DNA of 64,000 bases, from assembly GCF_901709675.1 (NCBI RefSeq), contig NC_051090.1, positions 11,169,342-11,233,341 on the forward strand. Direction: 5' to 3'. The notes beneath the pieces are model-generated. The model was not told where the DNA came from, did not search any database, and was given only the letters and a program-made list of their open reading frames with translations. How positions within the stretch are numbered: position 1 is the stretch's first letter; every line of letters starts with the position of its first letter. Of this stretch, positions 27,081-42,486 are shown piece after piece. The DNA comes from Syngnathus acus. Lineage: Eukaryota > Chordata > Actinopteri > Syngnathiformes > Syngnathidae. Made by a program: the position numbers and the translations under genes.

Positions 27081-27859
27081 GTAATCAGACATAACAGTAG
27101 CGTATAGCGTACCGTTATATTTGAGGTTGCCAATCCTTGGGATATACCAGATCTCAAGTATTTCCATTTTCATGCGTTGCTGCCTGTATTGCCTGCGTAA
27201 AACCGAACGTATCAATTATTGTCTGACATGCCACAGTAAGTGGCTCTGACGGTAAATTTATATGGATGTTAAAATCCCCCATAATTATTATATTATCCGC
27301 ATTGGTCACCAGGTCAGCCACGAATTCTGAGAATTCATCCAGGAAACCAGAGTAAACCCCGGGTGGACGGTAGAGAACAGCGAGATAAAACGACGGCAAG
27401 GCTGTGGATCGAACAACGAGAACTTCAAAAGTTTTAAATGCGTTAATCGAACGAGGGCTAAGTCTAAGATCGGAATTGGAGATAAGGGCTACACCCCACC
27501 CTTCTTATGAGGACGCACAACATGCAAACTCAGACTTCTAACCTTTTTCTTGAACGCAGACTTAATATAATCGGCTGAAATTTCATTAACCTAGTGTAAG
27601 TTTGATTTGTGTGAATATTTTTGTCCTTAGAAGAAAACGAACACACGTTGAAGAAGTTGGACACAGGTAATGGTTGATACGAGGTGGAGGCCAATTGATA
27701 TGCGATAAAATGATTTCTAACAACGTATAAAATAAACATGATGTTTTTATGTATTTTGACCAAGTGATGTTGGCGTACTTCTGACGCGGATTGGGTTGAT
27801 GCACACTTTTGGTAACCACATTGATGGCCAAGACACTCAACCCCTACCCAAATGCAGGA

Positions 27860-31601
<3,742 letters not shown>

Positions 31602-32392
31602 CACTTGCTCGGCTTGACTCGGGCCTGAAGACGCCCAACCTCGGATCCAGTCGGCTAATAAGGCGAGCCGGGAGAGCCAGGCACCTGCGGGCCGCGCTCA
31701 TTGGCCGAGCGAGCCGGAACCCTCGGCCAATCAGAGGAGACCACGAGACACCTTTCGGTAAGGTTCGGCAAAGATCCAACTCTGAGGAACGTTCAGGTGA
31801 GGTGACATTCAGGTTGACACTCCGAACTAGACAGTATGTGTAGATCTAAAGGCCTTCAAAAACATGTATGTGGTTACGACTGACATCCTTGCAAAGAACA
31901 CAACTGGCTTGTTGGTGAAAAAAGCTCGAGATCTCCAAACAACGAAATGGACCACCGAAAATATTCAAAGCCAACTAATTTGAGCAAATAATTTAAAGTA
32001 ATTGGATACTTAATTGCAAGTTATCTAAGACATGTTTAAAAAAAAAAAAGTCCTATTTGTGGATCAGTTTCGAGTTGAAAGATTGCCTGGCATACTCCAA
32101 CGTGACGTCGGCACCTCTGGATAAATAAAGATAAGTTGAGTCGAGTTGCGTCTGTTGCAGTCTGACGCCCTCTGCTGGACAAGCGAGTTAAGCCGTTTGA
32201 TCTTCGTCCTCGTTGCAGGATTCGCGACAGAAAATCGACTGAATAGAAACACATTTTGGCTCATTCTTTAACAGTTCCACACACAGTATTGGGAACATTG
32301 ATTTACTTGGAACAAGTATTACACTCTCAATTGGCACTTGTGAAGATTAGCCCCAAGACACACACAGGTTATGAAAACACAAAATATTTTCT
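31602..32392. other. calr promoter region and naprt 3' flank
   Basis: The first 170 bp are GC-rich and hold the CCAAT/ERSE motifs. The rest, up to the naprt stop codon, is AT-rich without a recognised gene or repeat. Confidence 0.45.
31727..31745 (+). promoter_or_regulatory. ER stress response element (ERSE) upstream of calr
   Basis: An exact match to CCAAT-N9-CCACG: CCAAT at 31727-31731, nine bases, then CCACG at 31741-31745. It lies about 126 bp upstream of the calr ATG. ERSEs bind NF-Y and ATF6 and work in either orientation; calreticulin is a classical ERSE-driven unfolded-protein-response gene. A second, inverted CCAAT box is near 31700. Confidence 0.8.
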
Positions 32393-35300
32393 TTAATTGC
32401 CCAAAATCAAGTTCCAATTCTTTGTATTGTCTCTCGTACTCCTCAGATCTGTGACCAAGGTGTGTAGTTTCTCTGATAGCGCCACCTGGTGGAAAGATGC
32501 AAAAAACGATGACGGCAAGGTCGTCTTCTGACATCTCTGGTTCAGTCAACGCATTGAAGGAGTTTTGCTCACCATGTAGGCGTCGGGCCCTTGCAGTTGC
32601 TTATGTCGAGGGTGAAGGCTCTGGATGGAGCTCTGGACGGTAGCTTTAGTTTCTGCAGCACTGCACGACGGCTGCATCACCTAAAAAATGCAGTAGACAC
32701 GTTCACAAGTCTTCACTCTGATATGACAGGTGTTTGTTTTGTTCGTGTCACTTTTCAGGAGATGCCAAAATACAAGCTCGTAGGACTCGGGAACTAATGA
32801 TCGAGCAACTCGTTCGCAGCGATGCAGCTACTTTGCATATCAAATCCGCAAAGGAATTCAAGTTATTTTTTCAAAGAAATCAGGTAATTTGATCCTTATT
32901 AGGATGTTGCATCACGGTTTTTAATCCAGAGTTTTTACAGTTTTTATAACCTGCTCTTTTGCACATTGCTATTTATTATGTGTCAAGAATTACGTAGTTC
33001 CTTCCTACGACCATTCAGCTCAATTCTTTTTCTATTTTTTTATTTGAGTGTAGACAAAATACATGCACTTCCAACAGCTTTTAGCTAACCAGCCCTGTGT
33101 TGTTTGTTGTCTTCCGGGTTAGAGCAACGCCGGCATCTGGTCTGTTGACTGCCGCTTCTGTTCCGGACCGTGTACGCTATTTGTTTCGCGTTTTCTCTTT
33201 TTCAATGCGTCTCTTGTTTTGTTTTACTCGTGTTGTCTTGTTTGCTGTTTTCCGTGTCTTTCCCGTCCACCGCGCATCTCCACAGCTCCACTCGCACTTA
33301 TCTGTTCCCTCTCTCTCGGACTACCAGCTACGTTAGCCAGCTGGCTAACAGCCAGCTGGCCAAACTACCACCCTCCTGCCTCCTGGCTCTGAGCCTGTGG
33401 CCGCTTGCTCTGGACTCGGGTGGACCCAAATTTGGATCTGCTACCTCTTCCCCCTTGGTTATGTCATCCACAAATTCAACCTGGATTTCCACTGTTACGC
33501 TGATGACAACCAGATCTACATACGCACCACACCCACCCGAAACCCTCCCCTCACCCACCTTGAAACTTGCATCTCTACAATAAAAACATGGCTGACCCAC
33601 AACTTCCTCAAACTCAACAGTGACAAAACAGAGCTCCTCCTCATAGGCACTAAATCCACCCTTAATAAAACTGGACCCATCTCACTCACCATCGACTCCT
33701 CGACCATCCCTCCCTCCCCTCTGGCACGCAAACTCTTCGTTATCCAGGACCCCACCCTCTCCTTCCACCCTCATGTTAGCTCCGTTGTCAAGACCTCCTA
33801 CTTCCACCTCTGCTGCATCGCCAAAATCCGACACTGCCTCTCTCTCCCTGTTGCTGAATCCCTCATCCATGCCTTAATCTCCTCCCGGCTTGACGACTGC
33901 AACTCCCTTCTCATTGGCATCACTGCTCCCTCCATAGACTTCAACTAGTCCACAACACTGTTGCCGCCCTCCTTACCCACACCTCACCTTGTTTTCCTGT
34001 AAGCATCTTTGGGTCCTTGAAAAGGGCTATGTAAATTGAATAAATTATTATTATCTCAAGGTACATAACTGTGGTATTCAAGGTACATAACTGTGGTAAG
34101 AGACCCTTCAGGGCCTTCCATTCTTTGTTCACCAAATATGCCTGTGGTCCTGCTGGCTCACAGAAAATTCTGTCCACACTGAGAAGGATAAGACACACCT
34201 GGCCTCGGGCGAACATTTCCCGGTGCAGACAAATGACCTTGAGCGGAGTGACGGAGAGCGGGGCGGCGGCGGCCAGAGGGTGACACCTCAGAGGACGTCC
34301 GGCCTCTGGGGGGGGCTCCATGGCCACACACAGCAGGTCCAAAATGGGATGTCCTGCACAAAGGCCGAGTGGCACAAAAAAAACATTGACATAAGAGGAG
34401 AGATGAAAAATTTTGTATTTATACTTTGTGACTCGCCGGCGCTGCTGACAAGCTGCTCTTCTTACCGTCGGCATCCATCAGCCTGTAGACGGCTTTCCTT
34501 CCCGGGATGGTGCTCTTCTCTGGATCTTCACTGAACTTCATCCTGGGCCTACCCCCGACCTCCACAAGCTGCAAACGGCGACAGATCAGCACTCGACGGT
34601 CAGACCGAAGCACCACAACGATGATGACGATACCTTATAGACACAACCCAGCGACGGTTGTTTACTGCAGGTGACGAGATGCGTTCCGACCCCGAGCACA
34701 TCAACCTCATTCTCCTGAAGCCAAAAGGGACATGAACAAGAAAAGCAGACAGGGCGGACGCAACTAAGGTTCAACATTTGGTGCCTTCACCTTGTTGTTG
34801 AGTTCCACTATCGCTTGCTCTGAGATGTTATTGGTGGCAACGATGGTCAGTGAATCAAAGGCCGGGATCGAGAAGCTGGTGAGAGCAAAAAGAGGCGAGA
34901 GGGAGATGAGCCCAGCGTCGCGTTGGCGGACGAAAAAAGCGCGGCGCGCCACCTCGCTCACCGCTCGTGACAGAGCCGGAGGGCGCGTCGCACATCCAGC
35001 GATTGCTTGCAGAGGTCGCCGCTGTCCAGACGGACCCCCAGGGGCCGATAGCCCAGCTCGCACAGTGCCAGCGCCACGGCGCAGAAGTTCACCAGACCAC
35101 TGCTAAAAGAAGCCAGACGCAGACGGCCGTCACATTTACAAACGACACGCAAAACAGATCCAAAACGTCGGCACACTTTCTGGGCCACACTGTAGCTGTC
35201 GATCACCGGCAGAAAGTGGTGGGGGTAAGTGATGGCGTACGAGAGGAAGGCGGCCAACTCTCCCTCGTGGATCTTCCTGGGCTCTGCCCCCAAAAGCTCG

Positions 35301-37136
35301 CACACCCGCCCCAGCCAACCCTTGGTCAGCGAAACAAAGTCCACCTGGTCGGGGGCCCTCTTCACGTCGACAAGGGTCTAGTGGGAAGGCAAAAGGTGCC
35401 GATAAGAGGCCACTCTGATGGAAGCTCACATTGTCACGAGATGGAGAGCTATGGCATCACATGCCAGCGGGCCTCGCGCACATCTTGCGCAGATTTTGCA
35501 AGCATGCACACTCACTTGCAGTGAGACCTGATCCAGAGAGCTAAAGGAGGTGACGAAGGAGTGAGCCATGGTGCCCGTAACCGGGATGCCAAACAGCAAG
35601 CCGGCCTGAACGTTGCTGCTCACGTCGAAGCCTGAAAGGCAGAAGCGGGACTCCTTCTGTATGCTGACCTCTCACCTCGCTCTGGCTCTGGCTCACCTCC
35701 AATATACGAGTATCTGGAAGCGCTCAGGCCTCCGTCGGGGCCCTGCGCCCTTCGGAGCCCCATCTCCAGCAGCTTCCTGCGGGGGCCAGACGCCAGGCGG
35801 AAGCGGGCCGCGTTACTGCAAACCAGACTGGAAGAAACAGTAGCGTTCGTCAGGAAATGGCTTTTTGCTGTCATTTAGCGGTGCGTTCGAATAACCTGGC
35901 ATAGTTGACGAGACAAAGCAAGCTGGTCTCCAGCAGCTGGACCACAGCCAGAGGGCCGGCAACCTCCATCAGAGGCTCCTGCAGACACAGCACGTGTCAG
36001 TGCATGCCAGCCTCGCTCGCCATCACGCGGTCACGCATCTCACCCGGGCAAAGACCACCGAGCCCTCCGGGGCAGAGCGCAGCGTCACGCCCGAGCAGTC
36101 CAGGCTTCGCAGAAACTTGAAGAAGGCGGGCTCCGTAGCCGCCGGTAAAGCGGAGCGCAGGAAGTCCACATCTACATCAAAGAGAAAGGATGGAAAACAT
36201 TCTCCATCTGTTTGCTTTCTCACACCGTCACGTCCTCTCGCATCGAGCAAGTCCTCACACTAAATTGGATCACCCGCAAAGGATCCATTAACATAATATG
36301 CAGATCACTCTTTGTCAAGAGTGAGATGGAGTGCGGATGGTTGTTCGTCTTTGTGTGCCCTGCGATTGGCTGACAACCGGTTCAGGGTGTCCCCCGCCTA
36401 CTGCTCAATGACTTCTGGGATAGGCTCCAGCACGCCCGCGGCCCCCGTGGGGACAAACGGTATAGCAAATGGATGGACGGATGGACGTTTATGTTTTGCA
36501 GTTATAGCCAACCTGCAAATGCAAAACTTGGAACGTCTGTATGCAACTGTTTCTTTAAAACAAAAAAAACAAAAAAACATCCCTTTTGCCAGCAAACGTC
36601 GTTGCCACTCTGGAACTGACGGCGAACCTTAACGTGCACAATTGTGGACTGTTGGACAATCCGCAGTAGTCCAAGAGTTCACTGTTCTCCAGACTTGAGT
36701 GAGTGAGGGGGCCCCCACCTGTAATGATCTTGTGTTTTTGGAATTCACGGACGGTCACGCGAACGTGTGGTGGGCTTGCTGTTATGCAACCAAATGCCAA
36801 TACAAAACATATTGTGACGTGCGCGCACCGAATTAACCCATCTTGACGTTAAAGTTGACATGAAACCTTCCTAAATATTTCCTCACCTTGGTCTGTGAAG
36901 CGAAAGTTGCGCAAGAAGAGCAGGCAGTCGCCGAGGCCGGCGAAGATCGCGAAGCAGCCCCGAAAGGGGTTCTCCCTGAAGTAGAGCTCGAACACGGCGT
37001 GCTCGTGGTGCCGCCCGGCGCGCCAATAGGCGTACGCCATGGTGAAGTGGTACAGATCGCTCAGCAGCGGCGGTACCCGCTCCAGGATGGACCCCTCCGC
37101 AGCGGGTACACATGTGCTGCTGCAAGGCGCTGCCAT
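32393..37136 (-). CDS. naprt: Nicotinate phosphoribosyltransferase
   Basis: Converts nicotinic acid and PRPP to nicotinate mononucleotide, the first step of the Preiss-Handler NAD route, in the cytosol. Thirteen exons: 37136-36887, 36171-36044, 35978-35896, 35827-35697, 35631-35516, 35377-35175, 35099-34962, 34875-34791, 34714-34634, 34568-34466, 34353-34199, 32680-32573, 32485-32393, giving about 557 residues (human 538). Visible family blocks: [14 protein letters not shown] near the N terminus, [73 protein letters not shown], and the tail [13 protein letters not shown]. The junction of exons 6 and 7 is uncertain: the acceptor may be at 35102 and the donor near 35175. The last two exons lie beyond a 1.5-kb intron filled by an L2 LINE and are easily missed. 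Intron 1 holds a partial SINE. Confidence 0.92.
33090..34053 (+). mobile_element. Internally deleted L2-type LINE in naprt intron 11
   Basis: The 33397-33948 frame encodes the end of an L2 reverse transcriptase: FHCYADD active-site box, [16 protein letters not shown], and [12 protein letters not shown]. It is followed by the characteristic L2 tail (TTTGGGTCCTTGAAAAGG then TATTATTATT at about 34006-34053). Upstream sequence from about 33090 resembles a LINE leader joined straight to the RT end, implying a large internal deletion. The 5' limit is approximate. Confidence 0.8.
34055..34098. repeat. Short direct duplication after the L2 tail
   Basis: The 18-bp word AAGGTACATAACTGTGGT occurs twice in a row here, separated by a few bases, immediately beyond the L2 tail. 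Confidence 0.75.
36321..36485 (+). repeat. Partial tRNA-derived SINE in naprt intron 1
   Basis: The same family as 46711-47069 but in the opposite orientation. It covers the tail half (GCGGATGGTTGTTCGTCT through AAATGGATGGA). Confidence 0.8.
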
Positions 37137-37254
37137 CTTTTGCAAAGTCTCGCTTCAAGTTCACTGAGTGACGCTGGGACTTGAAGTTCACGCACGCAGG
37201 CAGGCGCCTGACGGGGTGTAACGCACACACGCGGAGAGCTTTTGCTCCTGTTTA

Positions 37255-37400
37255 ACCCCCTCCCCTCTGTACGGCCTGTACGCCACAACCAACAGACACA
37301 GATTATTCCCCCAGGCTGTTGCTCTGATGAACGCTCACCACTCAGAGACTCGGTCATCACTGTGCAATAACGTCCTGTTCTCGTCACTTAAATGTTGTTG
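37255..37400 (+). repeat. LINE ORF2 C-terminal remnant (tentative)
   Basis: Plus-strand translation gives a motif of the type TNRHRLFPQAVALMNAH, typical of the extreme C terminus of several non-LTR retrotransposons and like TRLTNSFILQAVRILN in the remnant at 59.7 kb. Confidence 0.4.
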
Positions 37401-37480
37401 AGACTGCGATTAACCGGAGTCAAATTCCCTGTTTGGCGTGCATAAACTTGTTCAATAAAGCTGATGAATGAAAATTAAGA

Positions 37481-37712
37481 AGCCAAATATAAATATTGTA
37501 ATACAAAAACGCAGAGCTTTTGATCCTGTCGGCAAACATGTTCAAGAAGTTAAATATGAATATTGCAATACATAATCAATACAAGTTTGAAATGAAGAAG
37601 TCAAATATGAATATTGTAATACGAACAGAGCTTTTGATCCTGTTGGCAAACATGTTCAAATCAAATATGAATATTGGAATACATAGTGAATACACGTTTG
37701 ATAAGAGGAAGC
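37481..37712. repeat. Two-copy tandem duplication, unit about 115 bp
   Basis: The order AAATATGAATATTGTAATAC, GAGCTTTTGATCCTGT(C/T)GGC, AAACATGTTCAA, AAATATGAATATTG, then a diverged segment ending GAATACACGTTTGA-like, occurs twice back to back with a few mismatches. No coding meaning seen. Confidence 0.7.
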
Positions 37713-38334
37713 AGTGTGACATGACTGCTTTGAAGTTGAAGTATTTGTGTACACGAACAGTAAATGAATGCATGAAAAACATTGAGCACATTACCCACCT
37801 TGAAAAACAGTAAGTACGACCGACTGGCACGTCACAAACCGAGAATCCCCAGTCAATAAATTGCACAAATCACCAACATTTTCCAAAAATAGTCACAAGA
37901 ATAATGCCACATAAACGGCCAATTAGATTATTCAGTCAATCGACAGTTAAATTAAATTGATGCATCGTAGTTAAAAATGTGTAACGGTTGTATGGACTAA
38001 AGATATCCACATCCTCTCTAGATGAAGGCCATCAATACATATATGCAGTATTTTGTATTGTAAGATATAGCACAGCGGGTCAGCTGCTTTTTTTTTTGTC
38101 TCGATCGCCCCTCGGTCTGGATGAGGCGCCGTTCGAGTGTTCGACATGTCAGCAAGTGCAGAGGGAGCTGGGACAGTCAATCGGCGTCCACGGTGCCCAG
38201 GCACCTTTAATCCAAGCGAGCTCATTCAAAGACGGCTTGACACGTTGGCAGTAATGAGGCCTCAGTGCAAGAATCTTTTATTAAGTGACAACGAAACAAG
38301 GAGTGGCGATGGACAGTACGCGGCGAGTAATGAC

Positions 38335-41300
38335 TTAAATCTTGTTGAAAGCGGCGACGTCGACACTCTGAACCTGAAACGACAAGAGCAAAACATTTGA
38401 CTCTAAAGAAATAGCAGCACTCGCGTTCACCGTTCGGAAGGATCTTGCGAGTTATCAACGTTTGCTTTAACATCTAAAGCAAATCCACCGTATTTTATTT
38501 TGTATTTTTTTCTCTTGGGAAATGAGAGTCTATCTTAACACCAAACTTAACAACCCGAGAATTCGGAAAAGCAGGTTTGGGCAAATTTGGGCAACGTGGC
38601 TAGCGTTCACTAACCTGAGGGGTACTACCGTGTTTTTCCATGCATAATGCGCAAAATTTAACAAATTTATTGTCCTAAAATCTGGGGTGCGCATTATGCA
38701 TGGGTACAACAATTTTTGAAGAAAATCTCCCTCGAAATAAAACTTGAAATCACACCTTTCTTCTTGTTTGTCAATCGCGCATCGCATTCAGCCATCCTGC
38801 CCAACACACTTAGTCAGTAAAATTCATAATTGACGACACATCGTTTGATGCGATGGTGCAATCCTTGATGGTGTGTTATTGTCAAATATTGTTTGTTTTT
38901 TAATCTCCATCGCAAACCGGATATCATACGGAGGCCGCCATTACAGATGCGCAGAACGGATGCGCAAGACACGTCAGCTATATAAAGAGCGAGAGTTCAG
39001 TTCTCTACCTAAATGCGTATTACAGGTAATATTTTATTTCACAACACTTTGCCTTGTTCCTTTCTTCTCTGCTGTGCACTTCAAACACGCTCCATACGAA
39101 CACAATGCTCTCGTATCAGACGCTTGCTCGATCACCTGCTCGTTTGCTGTCACAATGTACCCTACACAAATCCGAAACATTTCTTCGCTATCGAGTTTGC
39201 TACCGCATGCGCAGTGATACTGACCGGCAGAATAACATCTGGTTGTTCCCAAAGATGATCTTTTTTCTGAAATAATTTTACGTTTACGGACTTAAGTAAG
39301 AGTCAAAATTTGGGTGCGTATTATACATGGGTACATGCTTTTTTCCAGCATCGACATGCCATTATGCATGGAAAACACGGTAACTTTTCTCCCTAATAAA
39401 CCGCTCTGATTGTCCACTCGCTCAGCTGTCTCTTTGTTCTTAGCATTGTGGAAGGCGACTCACATAGTCTTCAAACTTGGTGATCTCCTCCTCCAGCATG
39501 TCCGTCCCGACCTTGTCATCTTCCACCACACAGGAGATCTGCAGCTTGTTGATGCCGTAACCCACGGGGACCAGCTTGGACATCCCCCACAGCAGACCGT
39601 CGGCTTGCACCGAGCGCACGCAGCGCTCCAGCTCGCCCATGTCTGTTTCGTCGTCCCACTGAGGAGACAGCGGGACCAGTACGTGCCTTTCGGAACCAGG
39701 ATTTGCCTTTCCAGCCTTTGGAGCGACCAACGGTTGTTGGACTCTTACCGGTTTGACGTCCAGTAAGATGGAGGACTTGGCGATGACTGCGGGCTTCTTG
39801 GCCTTTCGCTCGGCGTACTCTTTCAAGCGCTGCTCTTTGAGTTTTTCCGCCTCTTGGTCGTCGTCGTCACTGCCAAACAGGTCCACGTCATCGTCGTCTT
39901 GGTCGAGCTGCTGTTTTGCGATGCTGCCGGTGTGCTGCGCAGCAGTTCCCTGAGTGCAGTCAGTGTTGGCGGCAAGTAAAAGGCGGCAAAAGTGCGCACA
40001 CTCACGTTTGTGTAAGGCGCCAAAGGAGCCGCCGTGGCCGGCGCCGCCGTGGCCGGCACCGCCGTGACCGACACCGCAGCCACCGGGCTTTTCTCCAAGA
40101 CGACGACTCGACATTCCAGCTTGGAGAGCGATGCCCTCAGGTCTTCCACCACTAAAAACGCCCAATCACAGTTGTAATGCCGTCAAAAACGTGTTGGTTC
40201 AAAAGAAAAAGATTGGCAGCACACTTTCAACCTGCAATGGTGAACTTGATTCTGCAAGGTTTGTTTGACTATTTTTGCTTTTCAAACAGCAAGAAATGGC
40301 AGCACCTCGATTTAAGGTCTTGTTCTCCAGCTCCAAGCTTTTGATCCGAGAGATGAGTTCTTGATCAGCCGCGCCGCAGCCGCTACTGCTGCAGGTGCTC
40401 TGGAGCACAAGAACAAACACAAAACAACATCGTGATTGCGCTTGATCGGGATGTTTGCAATCCGTATTCGTGCTGAGGAAATTTAAAATTGCTTCTTCAC
40501 GGGATAGATATTGTGGCCTGGCGTATCGGCGGTGTGGCCTTGGCTTTCATGTTTGATGGGAGAAAAGCACACAAGAGCAAACTCACGCCCGCCAGTGACT
40601 TCTGAATGTTCTCGCGGGCGCGGGCGATGTCTTGAAGAATGGCGTTCGCTCCCGCATCCTTCGCAGAAACGACAGACAAATGCCTTTCAATGACATGTGC
40701 GACAACTCAAGGCAACATCGAGACACGTTGCGTCCAAATCAACAGAATTTGAGTAACCAAGTGGATTTGCTCAAAAATGCGAGAGGCGGCACTTATAGCA
40801 ACCTTCGGCGTGGACTGCGAGGAGGCGCCGACCCGCTCGAAGAAGCGTCGCTCCGCCTCATCGTAGCGACTTTTGTCCAACCAGATCTTCTCCTGGGCCA
40901 GAAAGTTGACCGAGTTCATCTTGCTAAAGACCAAAAGACAGACAAGCGGGATGTGAACCAGCAAGATGTAACAAGCAGTCATGTGAATCACACTGACGGG
41001 AAAAAGAGTAAAACAAAAAGGCCACGCCCCTGTGGACATGCCATGTTTTGGGGATGTGAGGCCTTTCAAAGCTTTCACGTCTGCAATATTTCCTGCAAGC
41101 ACGTATTTTGCTGATTTTTGTCAATATCACCCAAACATGGCATTTGAACAGGGGTGTGTAGACTTTTGATATCCAGTGTATGTAATGACAGTTATGACAT
41201 GTGAATATGATAACACACTGCAATCGCGCTAAAATCAGTTCCACTAACTAGACGAGCAGGTTACATTTAACAAGCCCAACACAAACACAACAACAAAAAG

Positions 41301-42486
41301 CAAACTTGTGAGGTCATATGCAACAATTCAAACAATTGTTCAAAAATGGGAAAAATTAACTACAACAAATGAATGAATTAAAAAAGACCATTTGAAAAGT
41401 TGTGGAGGAAATGAAAAATGCCTGAAGCTGATCCCGTCTGCAGGCGGACTCATACTTTGGGCCAGCAGTCGCGGATTCTGCGGATGTTTGCGTTTTGGGC
41501 CTGCGAGATTTGTTGGGCGGCGACGCTTCACCTCCACGGCGAGCGTGGAAACGCATCTCGGCCGCATCGAACCGCCACTTGTCCAACCACACCCGCTCGC
41601 TGTCGGGGTGAAGAAACCAGCGGAGCGGAAGATGGGGCTGCCTCCTGCGCTTGGTCTCGGCCGGCTCCTCCTCCTCCTGGATTGGGTGCAGAGAGTGGAA
41701 AACCTCGGCTTTGCCCTCTTGCGCTCGGGTGACGCTCGGGGGGAGCAGGCCACTCCTGGGGGCGGAGCTACCGGGCGACTGTCTGGAAGAATTGTTGGCG
41801 TACAGGTTTTGGTGGAAGGCGGCTTCGGCGCGATCGTACAGCGGCTTCTCCAGCCACACCTCTCCAAACATTTCTGCTAAAACGGCAGGCAGGCCGTTGA
41901 CCGAGTGGGGAGGGGTGGGCGTGAGCGCCCTCTGCTGGGGGCCGGTGGAACCGGGAGTCGGCGCCTGAGACCTGTAGCCTTCGTCGGGCGATTGGGCTGC
42001 TGCGGAGCTCTCTGAAGCCTTCTGGATGCTCGAGCGCAGGGACTCAGGCTCATCTTGCGGCAAAGCTTTCTTCCCAGGTGAAGAGTTGTTTGGTGGACTC
42101 GGAGCCGAGCCCTTCGACTCGGACGAGTTTGCCAGCCAGCACTGATAAAGGCTCTCCGCTCGCTCGTAGGTGCTCCGTTGAAACCAAACGTCGGCGCATT
42201 CCGAGCGCAGGGCCATCAGTCCGGCTCGGCCGTCGCAGTTCTCTCTGGTTTTGCCTTTGCCGTACACCTTCTCGGAGTTGGACGCGCATTTCTTGCCACG
42301 TCGCCTTTTTCCACTCGACTTGGCATCACCGTCGGAGCTTCGGCTTTCCGGAGAAGATGACGTACCCCCATTTTGCCAGGCGAAGCCGGACGCGTTTCGA
42401 CACTTGCCGAGCGGGTCGGCGGAAGAGTCCGCCTTATTATGGTCCGGCGTAGCCGCGTCGCAACACTTGGAGCCCTCCTTTGACAT
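38335..42486 (-). CDS. eef1d: Elongation factor 1-delta (short isoform and long eEF1BdeltaL isoform)
   Basis: The short form is the GTP-exchange subunit of eEF1B acting on eEF1A. Core exons: 40919-40803 (ATG in [11 protein letters not shown]), 40658-40587, 40400-40307, 40151-40006, 39949-39749, 39658-39464, 38373-38335, giving 287 residues. It has a leucine-zipper-like N half, acidic [14 protein letters not shown], and a conserved GEF domain ([27 protein letters not shown]) ending VAAFNKI. The long form adds exon 42486-41456 (MSKEGSK start directly after an AG acceptor). Its phase-2 end splices to 40923, reading through the short ATG in frame, for about 632 residues (human long form 647). That exon has a basic KRRRGKK nuclear-type signal and three W-K-YD-AE repeats. 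In mammals the long form is a nuclear, heat-shock-related transcription regulator. The last exon, 39 bp, is separated by a 1.1-kb intron holding a mariner element. Confidence 0.93.
38628..39380. mobile_element. Non-autonomous Tc1/mariner-type element in the last eef1d intron
   Basis: Ends CCGTGTTTTTCCATGCATAA and, inverted, CCGTGTTTTCCATGCATAA are flanked by TA on both sides (38626-38627, 39381-39382). That is the insertion signature of Tc1/mariner elements. Subterminal GTGCGCATTATGCATGGG and GTGCGTATTATACATGGG words repeat the end sequence. There is no transposase frame. Confidence 0.85.
40026..40075. repeat. 15-bp in-frame minisatellite in eef1d exon 4
   Basis: Near-perfect copies of a GCCGCCGTGGCCGGC-type unit encode an Ala/Pro/Thr run ([12 protein letters not shown]) just before the acidic region. 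It is coding, so it changes length in steps of five residues. Confidence 0.8.

Larger units (their letters stand above)
24715..27640 (-). mobile_element. Decayed non-LTR retrotransposon (L2/jockey-like LINE)
   Basis: Three blocks of an ORF2-like protein lie in order on the minus strand. An endonuclease block with VLYRPPG and IIMGDFNIH is at 27399-27154. A linker with KPTPWFTDETR and LERKWHVTK is near 26330-25924. A reverse transcriptase with NYRPVSNLPFIAKILEK, VPQGLVLRPILFSIY and the catalytic box YADD is at 25767-24715. The blocks are in different frames with stops between, so the copy is dead. It is truncated soon after the RT palm (no thumb or 3' tail seen). A hAT element has been inserted between the endonuclease and linker blocks. 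The high-coordinate limit is approximate. Confidence 0.85.
37137..38334. other. Spacer between naprt and eef1d
   Basis: It holds the naprt 5' flank, a LINE coding remnant, a duplicated block, and about 500 bp with nothing recognised before the eef1d stop. Confidence 0.4.

Noticed and set aside
33397-33948. A separate plus-strand protein gene
   Set aside because: The YADD box and L2 tail show it is a LINE reverse-transcriptase remnant.
34000-34198. In-frame extension of naprt exon 11 (residues [11 protein letters not shown] and on)
   Set aside because: It runs past a good GTGTGT donor, does not resemble the naprt C terminus, and true terminal exons exist at 32.4-32.7 kb.
37520-37813. 97-codon plus-strand frame
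   Set aside because: It translates the tandem duplicated AT-rich block; the repeated MFK..NMNI words come from the DNA repeat.
41392-41880. Plus-strand 162-codon frame opposite the long eef1d exon
   Set aside because: It is a GC-rich shadow; the minus frame has family motifs and correct splice phase.
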